A stretch of 64,000 nt of DNA from Methanogenium sp. S4BF (GTDB lineage: Archaea > Halobacteriota > Methanomicrobia > Methanomicrobiales > Methanomicrobiaceae): contig NZ_CP091277.1 of the NCBI RefSeq assembly GCF_029633965.1, positions 186,001-250,000 of the forward strand, read 5' to 3'. Below, in pieces: positions 28,153 to 37,135 of this stretch. The position numbers and the translations under genes were made by a program. Each line of letters opens with the position of its first letter. The first letter of the stretch is position 1. Below the pieces are notes generated by a model that worked only from the letters and a program-made list of their open reading frames with translations, was not told the DNA's origin and did not search any database.

Positions 28153-28935
28153 TTAGCTGTTATTTTCTGAAGAACCTGCATTTGCAATTTTTGCAAAATC
28201 GCTCAGCAGGAGTTCCTCAGGCCTTTTTGCAAGAATTTCTTCCGGAATGGTCTGTTCAATTGCTTTCACCCGCTCTTTCCCGATAATGCCCGCCGATATC
28301 CGGAGGGCTTTGCGTATGGTCTTTCTGCGGTGGGAAAACAGTTCACGAACGACAAGAGCGTAAAACTGATGATCATCTATTGGGTGCGGTGGATCCCGTG
28401 GGATGATGCGCATGACCCAGGACTGGACAGCTGGTGGAGGGGAGAATGCCTTTGCTGAAAGCTGCATAATGGGCTTTGCCTTTGCATACGTCTGAACCAT
28501 AATTGAAAGTCTGCCAACACCGGGGGTGCCGGGAGGAGCAATCATCCGTTGACCGAATTCTTTCTGATACATCAGGATGGCCTCTTCAAATCCTGCCTCA
28601 AGAAGTCTGAAGGTAATCTTTGAGGATGCAGAATACGGGAGATTTGAGACTGAAATATCAAACGGCGGATACTCACATTTTACTGCATTCCCGTGAATCA
28701 GTGTAAGCTCACCGGATCGTATTTCACGGTGAAAACGGTTGTTCAGGTATTCAATTAAACCAGAATCAAGCTCAATTGCAGTAACGACGGCGCCATGATC
28801 CAGAAGTGCTCGGGTAAGTGGCCCCTCTCCAGGTCCAATCTCAAGTACGCGCTTCCCTGAAACATCAGCCGCAGAGGCAATCCGCTCAATTGCCTTTTTG
28901 TCCGTTAAAAAATGTTGATCGCGAGGTGCTTTCAT
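28153..28935 (-). CDS. ksgA: 16S rRNA dimethyladenosine methyltransferase
   Basis: A 260-residue KsgA/Dim1 protein that dimethylates two adjacent adenines in helix 45 of 16S rRNA. It shows QHFLTD at the N-terminus, motif I VLEIGPGEGPLT (about 30-41), the catalytic NLPY motif (SNLPYSAS, about 92-99) and the basic SHRRKTIRKAL region of the C-terminal domain. The ATG overlaps the stop of the DUF655 gene (ATGA). The DUF655-ksgA pairing at the end of an RpoF/L21e run is typical of euryarchaea. Confidence 0.96.
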   Translation of the reverse strand: MKAPRDQHFLTDKKAIERIASAADVSGKRVLEIGPGEGPLTRALLDHGAVVTAIELDSGLIEYLNNRFHREIRSGELTLIHGNAVKCEYPPFDISVSNLPYSASSKITFRLLEAGFEEAILMYQKEFGQRMIAPPGTPGVGRLSIMVQTYAKAKPIMQLSAKAFSPPPAVQSWVMRIIPRDPPHPIDDHQFYALVVRELFSHRRKTIRKALRISAGIIGKERVKAIEQTIPEEILAKRPEELLLSDFAKIANAGSSENNS

Positions 28936-29495
28936 CGTGATGTAAAGATACGGTATTTAATATCCGGATCTTCGATCTCTTCCAACACTCTTTTCACGAT
29001 CATCTGTTCTGGGTGAGGTATCGTCTTAATTCGTTCGCTGATGTCAGAGAAACTTGTAAACGGACGTTTTTGCCGTTCTGCAAGAATTTCCTGCATCAGT
29101 TTCTTCCCAATACCAGGCAGGAGGTGAAGCATGTGGAGTTTGATTGAAATTGGAACAGCATTATTGTAAAAGGCAACATACCGCTCCTCATCGTCTTTGA
29201 CGATACCTGCGATTGCAAATGGCAGTTCAACCTTTGCAGTCTGGGTGAGATCTGCATACCCGATGCGACGTTTAACCCGTTCAATTTTGTCCCGTTCCTT
29301 ATCACCGATATAGACCTCCTCATTAATTGATATGGCATCGACTTTTGGAACAAGCTCGAGAAGCTTGAACTGGTCTTTCCCAACAGCCTGAAGAATTGGT
29401 TCATGCTTATATTGTTGCCTCCCGCCTGCATCTCCCCGGCCACGGGGAAGATACTCTATAACAACTGCATAGATTTCTTTCTTGTCAGATCGCAT
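28932..29495 (-). CDS. DUF655 RNA-binding protein
   Basis: About 187 residues. The start at 29495 is chosen because GAGGGA lies 6 bp before it; a longer frame extends into rpoF. The N-terminal OB/S1-like part contains YAVVIEYLPRGR, and a helix-hairpin-helix-like segment (LHLLPGIGKKLMQEIL) sits in the second half. DUF655 proteins are near-universal in archaea between rpoF and ksgA and are thought to act on RNA or ribosomes. Exact function is unknown. Confidence 0.85.
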   Translation of the reverse strand: MRSDKKEIYAVVIEYLPRGRGDAGGRQQYKHEPILQAVGKDQFKLLELVPKVDAISINEEVYIGDKERDKIERVKRRIGYADLTQTAKVELPFAIAGIVKDDEERYVAFYNNAVPISIKLHMLHLLPGIGKKLMQEILAERQKRPFTSFSDISERIKTIPHPEQMIVKRVLEEIEDPDIKYRIFTSR

Positions 29496-29505
29496 GGGGT
29501 TTCCC

Positions 29506-29856
29506 TCAGTAATGGGTGATGACCAGTTCAATTATCTCATCGAGTTCTTCACCGGAAAGAGTAAACCGTTCTTTTGCATAGATAGCCCTGAGTTCATCTC
29601 TGCTCCTTGGCATAAGATTTGCAATGCGGTATGCAATGTCTGGTTTCATCTTTTCGAGTGTCAGCAGGTTTTCCACAAGTGAACGTGCATTTTCTGGGCT
29701 TGTTTTTGCTAACTGGTTGGCATGTTCGATACTCCTGCGGAGTTCGTACGGAAGTTCACTGCCGGATTCAAGTCTGGATGCTTCTACTGCGAGAAGTGTT
29801 TCCTTTACTTCTGATAATGTAATTCTCTCTTCATCGACAATTCCTTTAACATTCAT
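29506..29856 (-). CDS. rpoF: DNA-directed RNA polymerase subunit F (Rpb4)
   Basis: A 116-residue helical protein of the archaeal RpoF/Rpb4 family. It pairs with RpoE to form the stalk of RNA polymerase. The N-terminal EERITLSEVKETL and the C-terminal HRDC-like helices (MPRSRDELRAIYAKERFTLS) fit the family. It follows rpl21e by 22 bp and precedes DUF655, the standard archaeal order. Confidence 0.93.
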   Translation of the reverse strand: MNVKGIVDEERITLSEVKETLLAVEASRLESGSELPYELRRSIEHANQLAKTSPENARSLVENLLTLEKMKPDIAYRIANLMPRSRDELRAIYAKERFTLSGEELDEIIELVITHY

Positions 29857-29878
29857 GCCAATCCTGTCCTTGTGAAAA

Positions 29879-30172
29879 TTATTGTTTTTGTGGTTTTAGG
29901 TGTTGTGGTTTTGAGATGACAGTTTTTGTTTTATTACCGTCATTTACCTCAAGAACCCATGCACGTCCACGTTTTCCGACAACAGTTCCTGTCTTTCCGT
30001 GGAAACGCCTGTGAGGCATCCCTTTCTGAATACTGGAATCAATTACGATATGAACTTTTGTACCTTCATCAAATGACTGGATGATGGTTGTTACCGGTGC
30101 AATACCGCGACGCCTCAGTGCTTTCTTGAATTTACCGCGAGTTTTTTTACGTGGACCGTTGTGATGTGCCAT
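29879..30172 (-). CDS. rpl21e: Ribosomal protein L21e
   Basis: A 97-residue basic protein of the large subunit with the KKTRGKFKK N-terminus and the conserved FHGKTGTVVGKRG core. The start at 30172 (MAHHNG) is chosen by family alignment; the longer frame runs into pus10. It starts 4 bp after the pus10 stop, in the sequence GGAGGATTAGAGAAATG, so GGAGG of the pus10 end serves as its ribosome-binding site. Confidence 0.95.
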   Translation of the reverse strand: MAHHNGPRKKTRGKFKKALRRRGIAPVTTIIQSFDEGTKVHIVIDSSIQKGMPHRRFHGKTGTVVGKRGRAWVLEVNDGNKTKTVISKPQHLKPQKQ

Positions 30173-30176
30173 TTCT

Positions 30177-31433
30177 CTAATCCTCCTGGAATTTGTTTTC
30201 CTTTTCAGGAACAACACCTTCGACCATGATAACGTCGAGGGCTGTTACTTTTGCGGGTGCCCCAATGCATTCAGTGAGGCTCGGATTTGTTCTCCCTTCA
30301 TCTCCTGAGATGAGCTCTTTAATATAAAGGCCTGCGTCTCCGAGGACTTCAATTCTGTATTGGCCGTCCTCTACACCTCTCAGACAGATGTCAATGACGT
30401 TCCGTTTTCTCTCCTTGTCAGCCCTTCGGTGAGCTACCCTATGAGGGGTGCGCTGCGATATTGACGCCCCTTTTAGGGCAGACAGGGATAATTTGACGTC
30501 ATCATCAGAGAAATCGCCGTCTACTTCTACCAGAATGCTGTATTTCTTATGCGCTTTTCCCGATTTAATTGTTTCCACCTCGCGCCGGTCACTGATATGA
30601 TCCAGGACAACCGTTACCCGTCCGCCTGCGGTGGAATTAATTTTCTCTTCGAGTACAGAAAGGGAGATGCTGCGTTTCATCGGATGAACAATCTCGATAA
30701 TAAACGGCCTTCCGGTGCCGATCATCCGGGCATCAATATCCTCTCTTCCTGCACCATGGAGAATTACATCTTCGGCGTTGAAGCATTCTGCGGCAGGCCG
30801 TCCGATAAGCTCTTCAACAGAATCAGCATACATTTTGCCGGTAAAGCCGCACCGTTCGCAACCTTCTCCATGGCATTCACGGCAGTGCCATCGTGTCTGC
30901 GGAATACCCCGTTCGTATTTCCGGTATCTTCCATAGATATAGATGGGATTGATCTCAATTTCAACGCTTTTATCGGCCGGATTGCAGACAGCAACCAGAT
31001 CCGGGCGCTTGAAATCAACTTCTGATCCGCTTCTGGCAGAGAATGCCTTGCCTACTTCACGGTTGAACTGTGCCTTCAGGGTTTCCGGAGAGGTGAGGCC
31101 AAGATCGCTCCAGACCATCTCTTCGCTCTCTGCCATAATGGGTGGTACACGGCAGCCGACCAAAAGCGTTGAAAATTCAATGCCGCGGACACTCTCCTCG
31201 ATTTTTTCTGCCCATGCTTCTGTTTCATCAAACATGTTTCCGCAGATCCAGCAGGGTTTCGTCTCTTCCGTGTATGGATAATTATCTTCAAGTGCGAGTG
31301 CTGTACGTAATGCCCTGCCCCGTTCTTCATTGGCAAGTCCGAATGAACGTTTCCCAAAGAATCTTCCAAGGCAGTGGTTGCATATGGTTCCATATGCAAG
31401 TATTTCCCGTGTTTCTTCGATTACTCCGATGAT
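30177..31433 (-). CDS. pus10: tRNA pseudouridine synthase Pus10, start codon not ATG/GTG/TTG
   Basis: Makes pseudouridine 54 (and often 55) in tRNA. The first in-frame ATG (31235) would remove the zinc-binding N-terminus, yet that frame continues upstream with clear Pus10 sequence: CNHCLGRFFGKRS and then CWICGN, giving four Cys as CxxC...CxxC. A second CxxC pair is in CRECHGEGCERCGF. Between the upstream in-frame TGA and CNHC there is no ATG, GTG, TTG or CTG. AGGAGGG (31444-31438) lies 4 bases before ATC 31433 and 7 before ATC 31430, so initiation at an ATC, or frameshifting from trmY, is proposed. Catalytic-domain motifs such as GTGRPFIIEI and KAHKKY are intact. About 418 residues. Confidence 0.85.
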   Translation of the reverse strand: MIGVIEETREILAYGTICNHCLGRFFGKRSFGLANEERGRALRTALALEDNYPYTEETKPCWICGNMFDETEAWAEKIEESVRGIEFSTLLVGCRVPPIMAESEEMVWSDLGLTSPETLKAQFNREVGKAFSARSGSEVDFKRPDLVAVCNPADKSVEIEINPIYIYGRYRKYERGIPQTRWHCRECHGEGCERCGFTGKMYADSVEELIGRPAAECFNAEDVILHGAGREDIDARMIGTGRPFIIEIVHPMKRSISLSVLEEKINSTAGGRVTVVLDHISDRREVETIKSGKAHKKYSILVEVDGDFSDDDVKLSLSALKGASISQRTPHRVAHRRADKERKRNVIDICLRGVEDGQYRIEVLGDAGLYIKELISGDEGRTNPSLTECIGAPAKVTALDVIMVEGVVPEKENKFQED

Positions 31434-31999
31434 TTCTCCCTCCTGTCCATTTCATTGAGAACAACAGTAATGGTATGGTCAGCGTGAAGGATGGCCGGAC
31501 CAACAGATATGCGTGGCAGATGGTCTGTGATTGCACTCTCACTCTCTGAGAAGTTCTGATGGTCTGAGAGAAGATAGGCTGACGGAAGATCCTGCATATG
31601 CCGGATATCTGTGCCGTTTTCATCAAGAAGGGCCGGACTGCATTCTGTGAGAAGTTTTTCCAATCCTCCTCTGCGGACATATACTCCGGGTGTTGATTCA
31701 CGGAACTCTTCATCACAGGGTAATGCAAGGACTTTTTTGATGAGTGCTCCTGCACTACGCTCGTCCGGACTGAGGTACCTGAGAGCATCCCCTCTGAATA
31801 AGACAGTCTTTGGGGGATCCGGTTCACCCAATAGCACCAGATAACATTCCACATCACGCCTGAGGTTATGTGAAAGGAAAAATGATGAGTTTATGCACCG
31901 GCAAAGGACATCCATTCTTCCAGCCCCGCCTGGCATATCATTGAGAGAAAAGTCTCCGTCTGTCCGGGCGAGATGCCCGATGACGATAAACTGTTTCAT
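31421..31999 (-). CDS. trmY: tRNA pseudouridine(54) N1-methyltransferase TrmY
   Basis: A 192-residue SPOUT-class methyltransferase (DUF358/TrmY) that methylates the pseudouridine 54 made by Pus10, giving m1-pseudouridine in archaeal tRNA. The N-terminus (MKQFIVIGHLARTDGDFSL) and the trefoil-knot-forming end are typical. It is encoded directly before pus10, and its last codons (ATG GAC AGG AGG) form the Shine-Dalgarno sequence for pus10. It starts 5 bp after the srp54 stop. Confidence 0.93.
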   Translation of the reverse strand: MKQFIVIGHLARTDGDFSLNDMPGGAGRMDVLCRCINSSFFLSHNLRRDVECYLVLLGEPDPPKTVLFRGDALRYLSPDERSAGALIKKVLALPCDEEFRESTPGVYVRRGGLEKLLTECSPALLDENGTDIRHMQDLPSAYLLSDHQNFSESESAITDHLPRISVGPAILHADHTITVVLNEMDRREKSSE

Positions 32000-32004
32000 A
32001 TTTA

Positions 32005-33324
32005 TTACATCCCGCCGAATTTTTTCATCATTCGCTGCATATTGAACTTACCCTGTCCCCCACGCATGGTCTTCAGGGTACGCTGCATTGTTTTGTAATA
32101 TTTGATTAACTCGCGCACTTCTTCAGGGGAGGTGCCGGATCCGATTGATATCCGCTGAATCCGTGAACCGCTGATAATACCCGGATTGTCAAGTTCTTCG
32201 TTGGTCATCGAATCCATGATATATTTAAAGCGGTCCATCTTCACCGACGTTACATCAAAGGCATCCTGGGGGAGGTCAACATTTCCCAGCGGGAGCATAT
32301 TCATGACCTGCTTTAAGGGTCCCATCTTTTTCAGGGCCTCAAGCTGTTTGTACATGTCACGAAGGGTAAACTTCCCTTTGAGCATCGCATTGACATCCAC
32401 ATCCTCGGGGGATATTGCCTCTTCGGCACGTTCGATGAGTGCCCTGAGGTCTCCCATTCCAAGCAGGCGGGATATGAATCCGTCCGGATCAAACCGTTCA
32501 AGGTTCTCTATTGTTTCGCCGCTGCCGACGAATACAATGCCTGATTCGGTCTCTGCCACTGCAGAAAGAGCACCTCCACCCTTTGCGGTACCATCCATTT
32601 TGGTAATGATGACCCCGTCAATGTCTATTGCCTCATGGAACCTGCGCGCCTGTTCCCGTGCCTGCTGACCGAGTGCAGCGTCAATGACAAGCCAGCGATG
32701 GGTAGCACGGGACAGCTGGTTGAGTGCAATGATCTCCTCAATCAGTTCATCCTCAAGTGCGTGCCTGCCCTGAGTATCGATGATCAGGACTTCTGTACCG
32801 GTCAGCTCTTTCATTCCGCGGGTAACAATACCGACGGCATCGGTTTCACCCGGTTCTCCATAGCAGGGAACATTGACTTTCCGGCAGAGGGTGCTAAGCT
32901 GATCATATGCACCGGGCCGGAAGACGTCAGCACAGATGACACCCACACGGAGCCCTTTTCTCTGGAAAAAGCGTGCAAGTTTGCCGGTTGTTGTTGTTTT
33001 TCCACTTCCCTGCAGGCCGGCCATCAGAATTGTCTGGGATTCAAGTCGTACTTCGACTTCCTCTCCCATCAGGTGCACAAGCTCTTCATATACAATTCTG
33101 AGTACATGTTCGCGTGCACCCATTCCCTTTGGTGGTTCTTCCTCAAGGGAACGTTTTTTGATGGTGTTTGTGAGCTCCATGACGAGCTTCACATTAACGT
33201 CTGACTGGATGAGCACCCGTTGCAGATCACGGACCAGTTCATCGACTGCTGCTTTGTCGATGACAGATTTCCCTGCAAGTTTCTTCACCGCATCCTTGAG
33301 GCCAGTACCAAATCTGTCCAGCAT
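32005..33324 (-). CDS. srp54: Signal recognition particle 54 kDa protein
   Basis: A 439-residue SRP GTPase that binds signal sequences on nascent chains and 7S RNA. The N domain comes first, then the G domain with [14 protein letters not shown] (P-loop), DTQGRH and TKMDG. The M domain is at the C-terminus, ending RMMKKFGGM. It follows its receptor gene ftsY by 2 bp, so both partners of membrane targeting share a transcript. Confidence 0.97.
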   Translation of the reverse strand: MLDRFGTGLKDAVKKLAGKSVIDKAAVDELVRDLQRVLIQSDVNVKLVMELTNTIKKRSLEEEPPKGMGAREHVLRIVYEELVHLMGEEVEVRLESQTILMAGLQGSGKTTTTGKLARFFQRKGLRVGVICADVFRPGAYDQLSTLCRKVNVPCYGEPGETDAVGIVTRGMKELTGTEVLIIDTQGRHALEDELIEEIIALNQLSRATHRWLVIDAALGQQAREQARRFHEAIDIDGVIITKMDGTAKGGGALSAVAETESGIVFVGSGETIENLERFDPDGFISRLLGMGDLRALIERAEEAISPEDVDVNAMLKGKFTLRDMYKQLEALKKMGPLKQVMNMLPLGNVDLPQDAFDVTSVKMDRFKYIMDSMTNEELDNPGIISGSRIQRISIGSGTSPEEVRELIKYYKTMQRTLKTMRGGQGKFNMQRMMKKFGGM

Positions 33325-33326
33325 TG

Positions 33327-34436
33327 TTATTCATCTCCGAGAAGGTCGCTGACCACGGCTTTCGGTTCGAATGGAATGATGTCAGTATATTCCTGACCTG
33401 TTCCAAGGAACATTATCGGACGACCGATTGTGTGCGCAATCGAGATTGCTGCACCGCCCCGGGTATCCATGTCAGCTTTTGTAAGTACAACAACATCTGT
33501 TCCCACAGCATTGTTAAACTCTTCTGCCCTGATAACAGCGTCATTCCCGGCAACTGCCTCGTCGACATATGCAACAATGTCCGGGCCAAAGACTCGGCGA
33601 ATCTTCGCAAGCTGATTCATCAGGTTTGCCCGGTTATGGAATCGTCCTGCAGTATCTGCAAGTACGACGTCGATTCCATGAGCCTTTGCGTATTGGACAG
33701 CATCGAAGAGGACAGCAGACGGATCTGCGCCTTCCTGGTGGCGGATGACCTTTACCCCGACACGGTCTGCATGGGTCTGCATCTGTTCATTTGCACCGGC
33801 CCTGAATGTATCACCGGAACCAATGACGACTGAATACCCTTGTCCTTTCAGGTAAGCTGCCACCTTTGCAATGGTTGTTGTCTTCCCTGCACCGTTGACA
33901 CCGGTAAATAGGACTTTCACCGGATGGTCATGGGTGTCAATGTATGTGGTAAGCGAGAACCCTTCACCCAGGACATCAAGGAGGGCATCTCTGAGGGCAT
34001 CCATCACAAGACTGTCAATGGACGAACCGATTTTTTTGGTGCTTCCGGTCAGCTCATTGCGCATCTGTTCTGATATGGCATCAACTGTCTGCAGAGCGAC
34101 ATCATTTTCGAGCAGTACTATTTCAAGTTCCTGAAGCGGCCCCTCAATTTTTTTCTCAGAGATATGGACTTCCCGATCTTTAACCAAAGACCGAATTTTT
34201 GCAGAAAAGGCTATCTTTTCCTTCTTTTGTTCTGAAGGAAGTTCAGGTTCTGTTATTTTAGGCGGCTCAGCTGAATACGAAGATTGTTTATCCGCTGAGA
34301 TCTCTTCAGGGGCTGTTTCAGGGACTGGAGATACTATCTCTCTGTCCCCTGATACTTCTTCAATAATAGACTGTTCTATTTCACGGGAAAATATCCCGCG
34401 TACCCCTTTCAGTTTTGATTTCAGAGAATCAAACAT
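33327..34436 (-). CDS. ftsY: SRP receptor FtsY
   Basis: A 369-residue SRP receptor GTPase. An acidic, poorly conserved A domain covers about 1-75, followed by the N domain and the G domain with [19 protein letters not shown] and [10 protein letters not shown]. It docks SRP-ribosome complexes at the membrane. It lies between pfdA and srp54 with gaps of only a few bases. Confidence 0.97.
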   Translation of the reverse strand: MFDSLKSKLKGVRGIFSREIEQSIIEEVSGDREIVSPVPETAPEEISADKQSSYSAEPPKITEPELPSEQKKEKIAFSAKIRSLVKDREVHISEKKIEGPLQELEIVLLENDVALQTVDAISEQMRNELTGSTKKIGSSIDSLVMDALRDALLDVLGEGFSLTTYIDTHDHPVKVLFTGVNGAGKTTTIAKVAAYLKGQGYSVVIGSGDTFRAGANEQMQTHADRVGVKVIRHQEGADPSAVLFDAVQYAKAHGIDVVLADTAGRFHNRANLMNQLAKIRRVFGPDIVAYVDEAVAGNDAVIRAEEFNNAVGTDVVVLTKADMDTRGGAAISIAHTIGRPIMFLGTGQEYTDIIPFEPKAVVSDLLGDE

Positions 34437-34442
34437 GCCATA

Positions 34443-34889
34443 TCAGCCCTGCATCCCCGGAGCCATCCGGGCCTGGGCCTGCGAATATGCCGATTCCATT
34501 CTTTTGGCAACATCGCGTGCCTGCTTCTGGACCTGCTCGATGGACTCAGCAATTTTTTTGGCAAGCGCTTCCATCTCTGTTATGCGCTCTTCGAGATAAT
34601 CCACTGTTTCAGCGTTTGTCCGTTCAACAACCACATCTGCACCGATGTTTAAGAGCACAGTATCTGTATCAGGCACATGTACTCTCAGGCTTGCTCCGCC
34701 ACCGATCTGGAGAAGTACTGTCGGTCCTTCCTGGCCTGCCAGAGTTTTCAGGGTTTCAACTGCAGTTGCAGTCTCCACCCTTCTGTTCTCGAGCATTTCA
34801 AGCTGCCGGGAGTATGCTTCAACCTGCTGCGTGAACTGTTCAAGATACTGTTCAAGCATCTGAAATTCACGGGCATCAACATTCTCCAT
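34443..34889 (-). CDS. pfdA: Prefoldin alpha subunit
   Basis: About 148 residues with long N- and C-terminal coiled coils around a short beta hairpin region, as in archaeal prefoldin alpha. Prefoldin passes unfolded proteins to the thermosome. The start at 34889 is chosen because GGTGA precedes it and it lies just after the LX stop; an upstream in-frame ATG at 34901 lies inside the LX gene. Gene order LX-pfdA-ftsY-srp54 is conserved in euryarchaea. Confidence 0.93.
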   Translation of the reverse strand: MENVDAREFQMLEQYLEQFTQQVEAYSRQLEMLENRRVETATAVETLKTLAGQEGPTVLLQIGGGASLRVHVPDTDTVLLNIGADVVVERTNAETVDYLEERITEMEALAKKIAESIEQVQKQARDVAKRMESAYSQAQARMAPGMQG

Positions 34890-34890
34890 A

Positions 34891-35082
34891 TTATTCACCA
34901 TTCGTCGGGGTAATTGTTTTAATTTTAATGTAGTTTCTCTTCAGGCGGTGTTTACTGCCGATGACCGTAAAAGCCCGCTCTTCAGCGACTTTCTCATTCG
35001 GTGCCACAATTACTTTGTTAAATGGTTTCCATACATCGCGTTCCCGGTATTTACCGGTGATTTCAAAATTCAGGTCTGTCAT
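34891..35082 (-). CDS. rpl18a: Ribosomal protein LX (L18ae/L20ae)
   Basis: A 63-residue large-subunit protein with the family pattern FEITGKYRERDVWKPF followed by a VIGSKHRLKR C-terminal half. The start at 35082 (MTDLNF) follows family alignment; two more Met codons lie just upstream. It begins 5 bp after the aIF6 stop. Confidence 0.92.
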   Translation of the reverse strand: MTDLNFEITGKYRERDVWKPFNKVIVAPNEKVAEERAFTVIGSKHRLKRNYIKIKTITPTNGE

Positions 35083-35087
35083 CACCA

Positions 35088-35750
35088 TCACTCCACAAAT
35101 CCAAATACTTCTTCAATTCTGCCAAGCTCGTACCCGCTTGTTGCACTTCCGGCCACATAACCGGAATTATTCGCAATCAGGCCTGTTCCGATGAGATTGG
35201 TTCCCATGTTTACCGTCCCGGTACCGACGGGTAAGTCGGTGTACTCTTCGATTGCCTCTATCTCCTGGCGGGATGCCCGGGGGGGCAAAAGAAAGCCGCG
35301 GGTGGTTGCAACTGCAGTCATTCCGACTGTAGGTATACCACCGATCGGCATCATGAGAACCGGAACTTCAAGAAATGCTGCGATCTCCTCCGCAAAGCGC
35401 TCAGGCATATCCGGGTGAATCACCGCGAGATCATCATTTGCGAGAATGATATTTCCGGCAGCGTTCATGCCCCGTTCAAGTAGCAATACGTCACGGTACT
35501 CCTGAAGTACTGCTATCTCTTCAGGTGTAGCCATGCCGCTCACAATGAATCCGCGGTTATTTCCCACAAGAAGTGACCCGATAATCGAACATCCCTGTAT
35601 TGTTGTCTGTACAACCGGCACCGAAAGTTCTTCCCCAACTACCTGAATAAACCGGTCAGGGGCATCCGGAGCGACAAAAGCCACATCATCAAATGCCCTG
35701 CAATATACACCGATATGTTCGTTGCCTGCGATATCGATCGTTTCAGTCAT
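35088..35750 (-). CDS. eif6: Translation initiation factor aIF6
   Basis: A 220-residue pentein-fold protein (fivefold repeat of about 40 residues). It binds the 50S subunit and blocks premature joining to 30S. Repeats such as NNRGFIVSGMAT and TTRGFLLPPRAS are visible. The start at 35750 is chosen; the longer frame overlaps the L31e gene. It lies 4 bp after the L31e stop. Confidence 0.95.
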   Translation of the reverse strand: MTETIDIAGNEHIGVYCRAFDDVAFVAPDAPDRFIQVVGEELSVPVVQTTIQGCSIIGSLLVGNNRGFIVSGMATPEEIAVLQEYRDVLLLERGMNAAGNIILANDDLAVIHPDMPERFAEEIAAFLEVPVLMMPIGGIPTVGMTAVATTRGFLLPPRASRQEIEAIEEYTDLPVGTGTVNMGTNLIGTGLIANNSGYVAGSATSGYELGRIEEVFGFVE

Positions 35751-35754
35751 TGTT

Positions 35755-36018
35755 TTACTCTTCCGCAAGTTCAGCCTGAACCTGTCCGTCCTCGAACTTC
35801 ATGGCACGGATGCGAATCTTGCGGGGAGGCTTTTCGGATCCCCGTTCCCAGACCTTTTCATTAATCGTCTGGTCAAGCTTCACGTCTTCACTCTTCATGT
35901 GCTTCATGAGGTAAGAACGGATTTCTTTCATTGCACGCTGGCTCCGTCTCCATCGGGGAGCCTTCTTGACATCCCTGAGGGGGATGATGTAAATCTGTTC
36001 GTTGAGAATGTTAGCCAT
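35755..36018 (-). CDS. rpl31e: Ribosomal protein L31e
   Basis: An 87-residue protein with the conserved [20 protein letters not shown] start and [13 protein letters not shown] end. The start at 36018 follows family alignment. It lies five bases after the rpl39e stop; the pair rpl39e-rpl31e is a standard archaeal arrangement. Confidence 0.95.
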   Translation of the reverse strand: MANILNEQIYIIPLRDVKKAPRWRRSQRAMKEIRSYLMKHMKSEDVKLDQTINEKVWERGSEKPPRKIRIRAMKFEDGQVQAELAEE

Positions 36019-36023
36019 TTGTC

Positions 36024-36176
36024 TCACACCTTCAAGGAACTGCGTCTCCAGTTACGGCGGCGGGGGTGACTGACCACGCTGCGCTTGGTCTTTACCATTA
36101 CCCATGCCGGAACACGACGGTTCTGTTCACATGCCTTGGCTAGCCGTATTTTTCGGCCTTTTGTCGGTTTACTCAT
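36024..36176 (-). CDS. rpl39e: Ribosomal protein L39e
   Basis: A 50-residue, highly basic protein read directly from the minus strand: it begins [18 protein letters not shown], continues with [11 protein letters not shown] and ends [12 protein letters not shown]. It lines the peptide exit tunnel. GGTGA precedes the ATG by seven bases, immediately after the stop of the PP-loop gene. Confidence 0.95.
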   Translation of the reverse strand: MSKPTKGRKIRLAKACEQNRRVPAWVMVKTKRSVVSHPRRRNWRRSSLKV

Positions 36177-36178
36177 GG

Positions 36179-36784
36179 TTAATTCACCACTTCCATTTCA
36201 TCATTCCGGCCCGTCACCAGAGACTGCTGGTGGCGGTTTGGAAATATCGTATACGGATCGATACCCCGTGCGTTGAATGCTGCCCGGATTTCGTGTTCAT
36301 AGTCCCCGTTGTGGATGATGCCCGTTTCACCATAGGAAACGGTAAAATGCCTGTTTGCCAGGCGTTCCACCTCAGTTTTTCCGAATCCGAGCAGAGGGCG
36401 CACGTAGGAACACTCATGCCTCGCTTCGAGGCTCTGAACCTCCGATAGGCTGAGCATTGGAACACGGTCATTCAGCCGTGTACCATCCCCTATAACGTCA
36501 TAAAACCCTGCAAGAGTCCTGACGGCGTTCCTGTGCACGAGGTTTATGGCATCGTTGGGATATCCCGTCGATACCATCAGTTCGACAACCGTTTCCAGAA
36601 AATCCGGCTCAAATACTCTCCAGACCAAAGGAAACCCAAGGGCATCTGCCGCACTCTCAAGCTCTGGAACTGTTCTGCGTTCATCAAAGACGAACGTATT
36701 CAGTTCGACCTCATAATCTCTGGAGAGCATGAGGGCCGCGAGGGAGCTGTCTTTTCCTCCGGAGAAGAGTATTCCTGCCTTCAT
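36179..36784 (-). CDS. PP-loop superfamily ATP pyrophosphatase (DUF7411-like)
   Basis: A 201-residue protein with the PP-loop SGGKDSS at residues 8-14, used by enzymes that adenylate a substrate with release of pyrophosphate. It is close in form to asparagine-synthase-like and QueC/ExsB-like proteins, but lacks a visible zinc site, so the substrate is not known. It overlaps the PDCD5 gene start/stop by 4 bp and sits just before rpl39e, a position conserved in methanogens. A role in tRNA or translation-factor modification is only an inference from context. Confidence 0.8.
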   Translation of the reverse strand: MKAGILFSGGKDSSLAALMLSRDYEVELNTFVFDERRTVPELESAADALGFPLVWRVFEPDFLETVVELMVSTGYPNDAINLVHRNAVRTLAGFYDVIGDGTRLNDRVPMLSLSEVQSLEARHECSYVRPLLGFGKTEVERLANRHFTVSYGETGIIHNGDYEHEIRAAFNARGIDPYTIFPNRHQQSLVTGRNDEMEVVN

Positions 36785-37122
36785 TTCCGGGTGATCTTGT
36801 AATCTGTCTTCTGGGGCATAAGTTGTGCGAGAAGGCTTTTGAGCATCTCGTCAGAGATCTTGCCACGAAGGCGCCCGCTCTGTGCGAGGATGACCAGCTG
36901 CTGCTCGACAGCTTTTGCAAAGTCCGGGCGGGTCAGTTTGATGGTGTTCAACCGCTCGCGCGCCTCCGGTTCCAGGATCTGCATGAGGATCATGTGGATC
37001 TGTGCTTCCTGCTGTTGCCGCTGGCGCGCCATCTCCTCTTCCATTGCGCCCTGCTGTTGCTGCTGGCGCTGGTAATCCTCCATTCTTCTCCGGCGGAGTT
37101 CGTTCAGCTCGTCGTCTCCCAT
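36781..37122 (-). CDS. PDCD5-like DNA-binding protein
   Basis: A 113-residue helical protein of the archaeal/eukaryal PDCD5 (TFAR19) family. The N-terminal part is Gln/Arg-rich (residues 8-40), followed by the conserved ILEPEARERLNTIKL and the three-helix core. In archaea it is encoded after rps19e, as here. Its role is poorly defined; DNA binding and chaperonin-linked roles have been proposed for the family. Confidence 0.9.
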   Translation of the reverse strand: MGDDELNELRRRRMEDYQRQQQQQGAMEEEMARQRQQQEAQIHMILMQILEPEARERLNTIKLTRPDFAKAVEQQLVILAQSGRLRGKISDEMLKSLLAQLMPQKTDYKITRK

Positions 37123-37135
37123 CTGTTACCCACCA

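Noticed and set aside
31076-31399. 107-codon minus-strand frame between trmY and pus10
   Set aside because: It is the alternate frame of the pus10 N-terminus; the true frame carries the Pus10 Cys motifs.
31327-31857. 176-codon minus-strand frame overlapping trmY
   Set aside because: Out-of-frame reading of trmY; the trmY frame fits its family along its whole length.
32635-33204. 189-codon plus-strand frame antisense to srp54
   Set aside because: Mirror of the SRP54 GTPase domain; no independent support.
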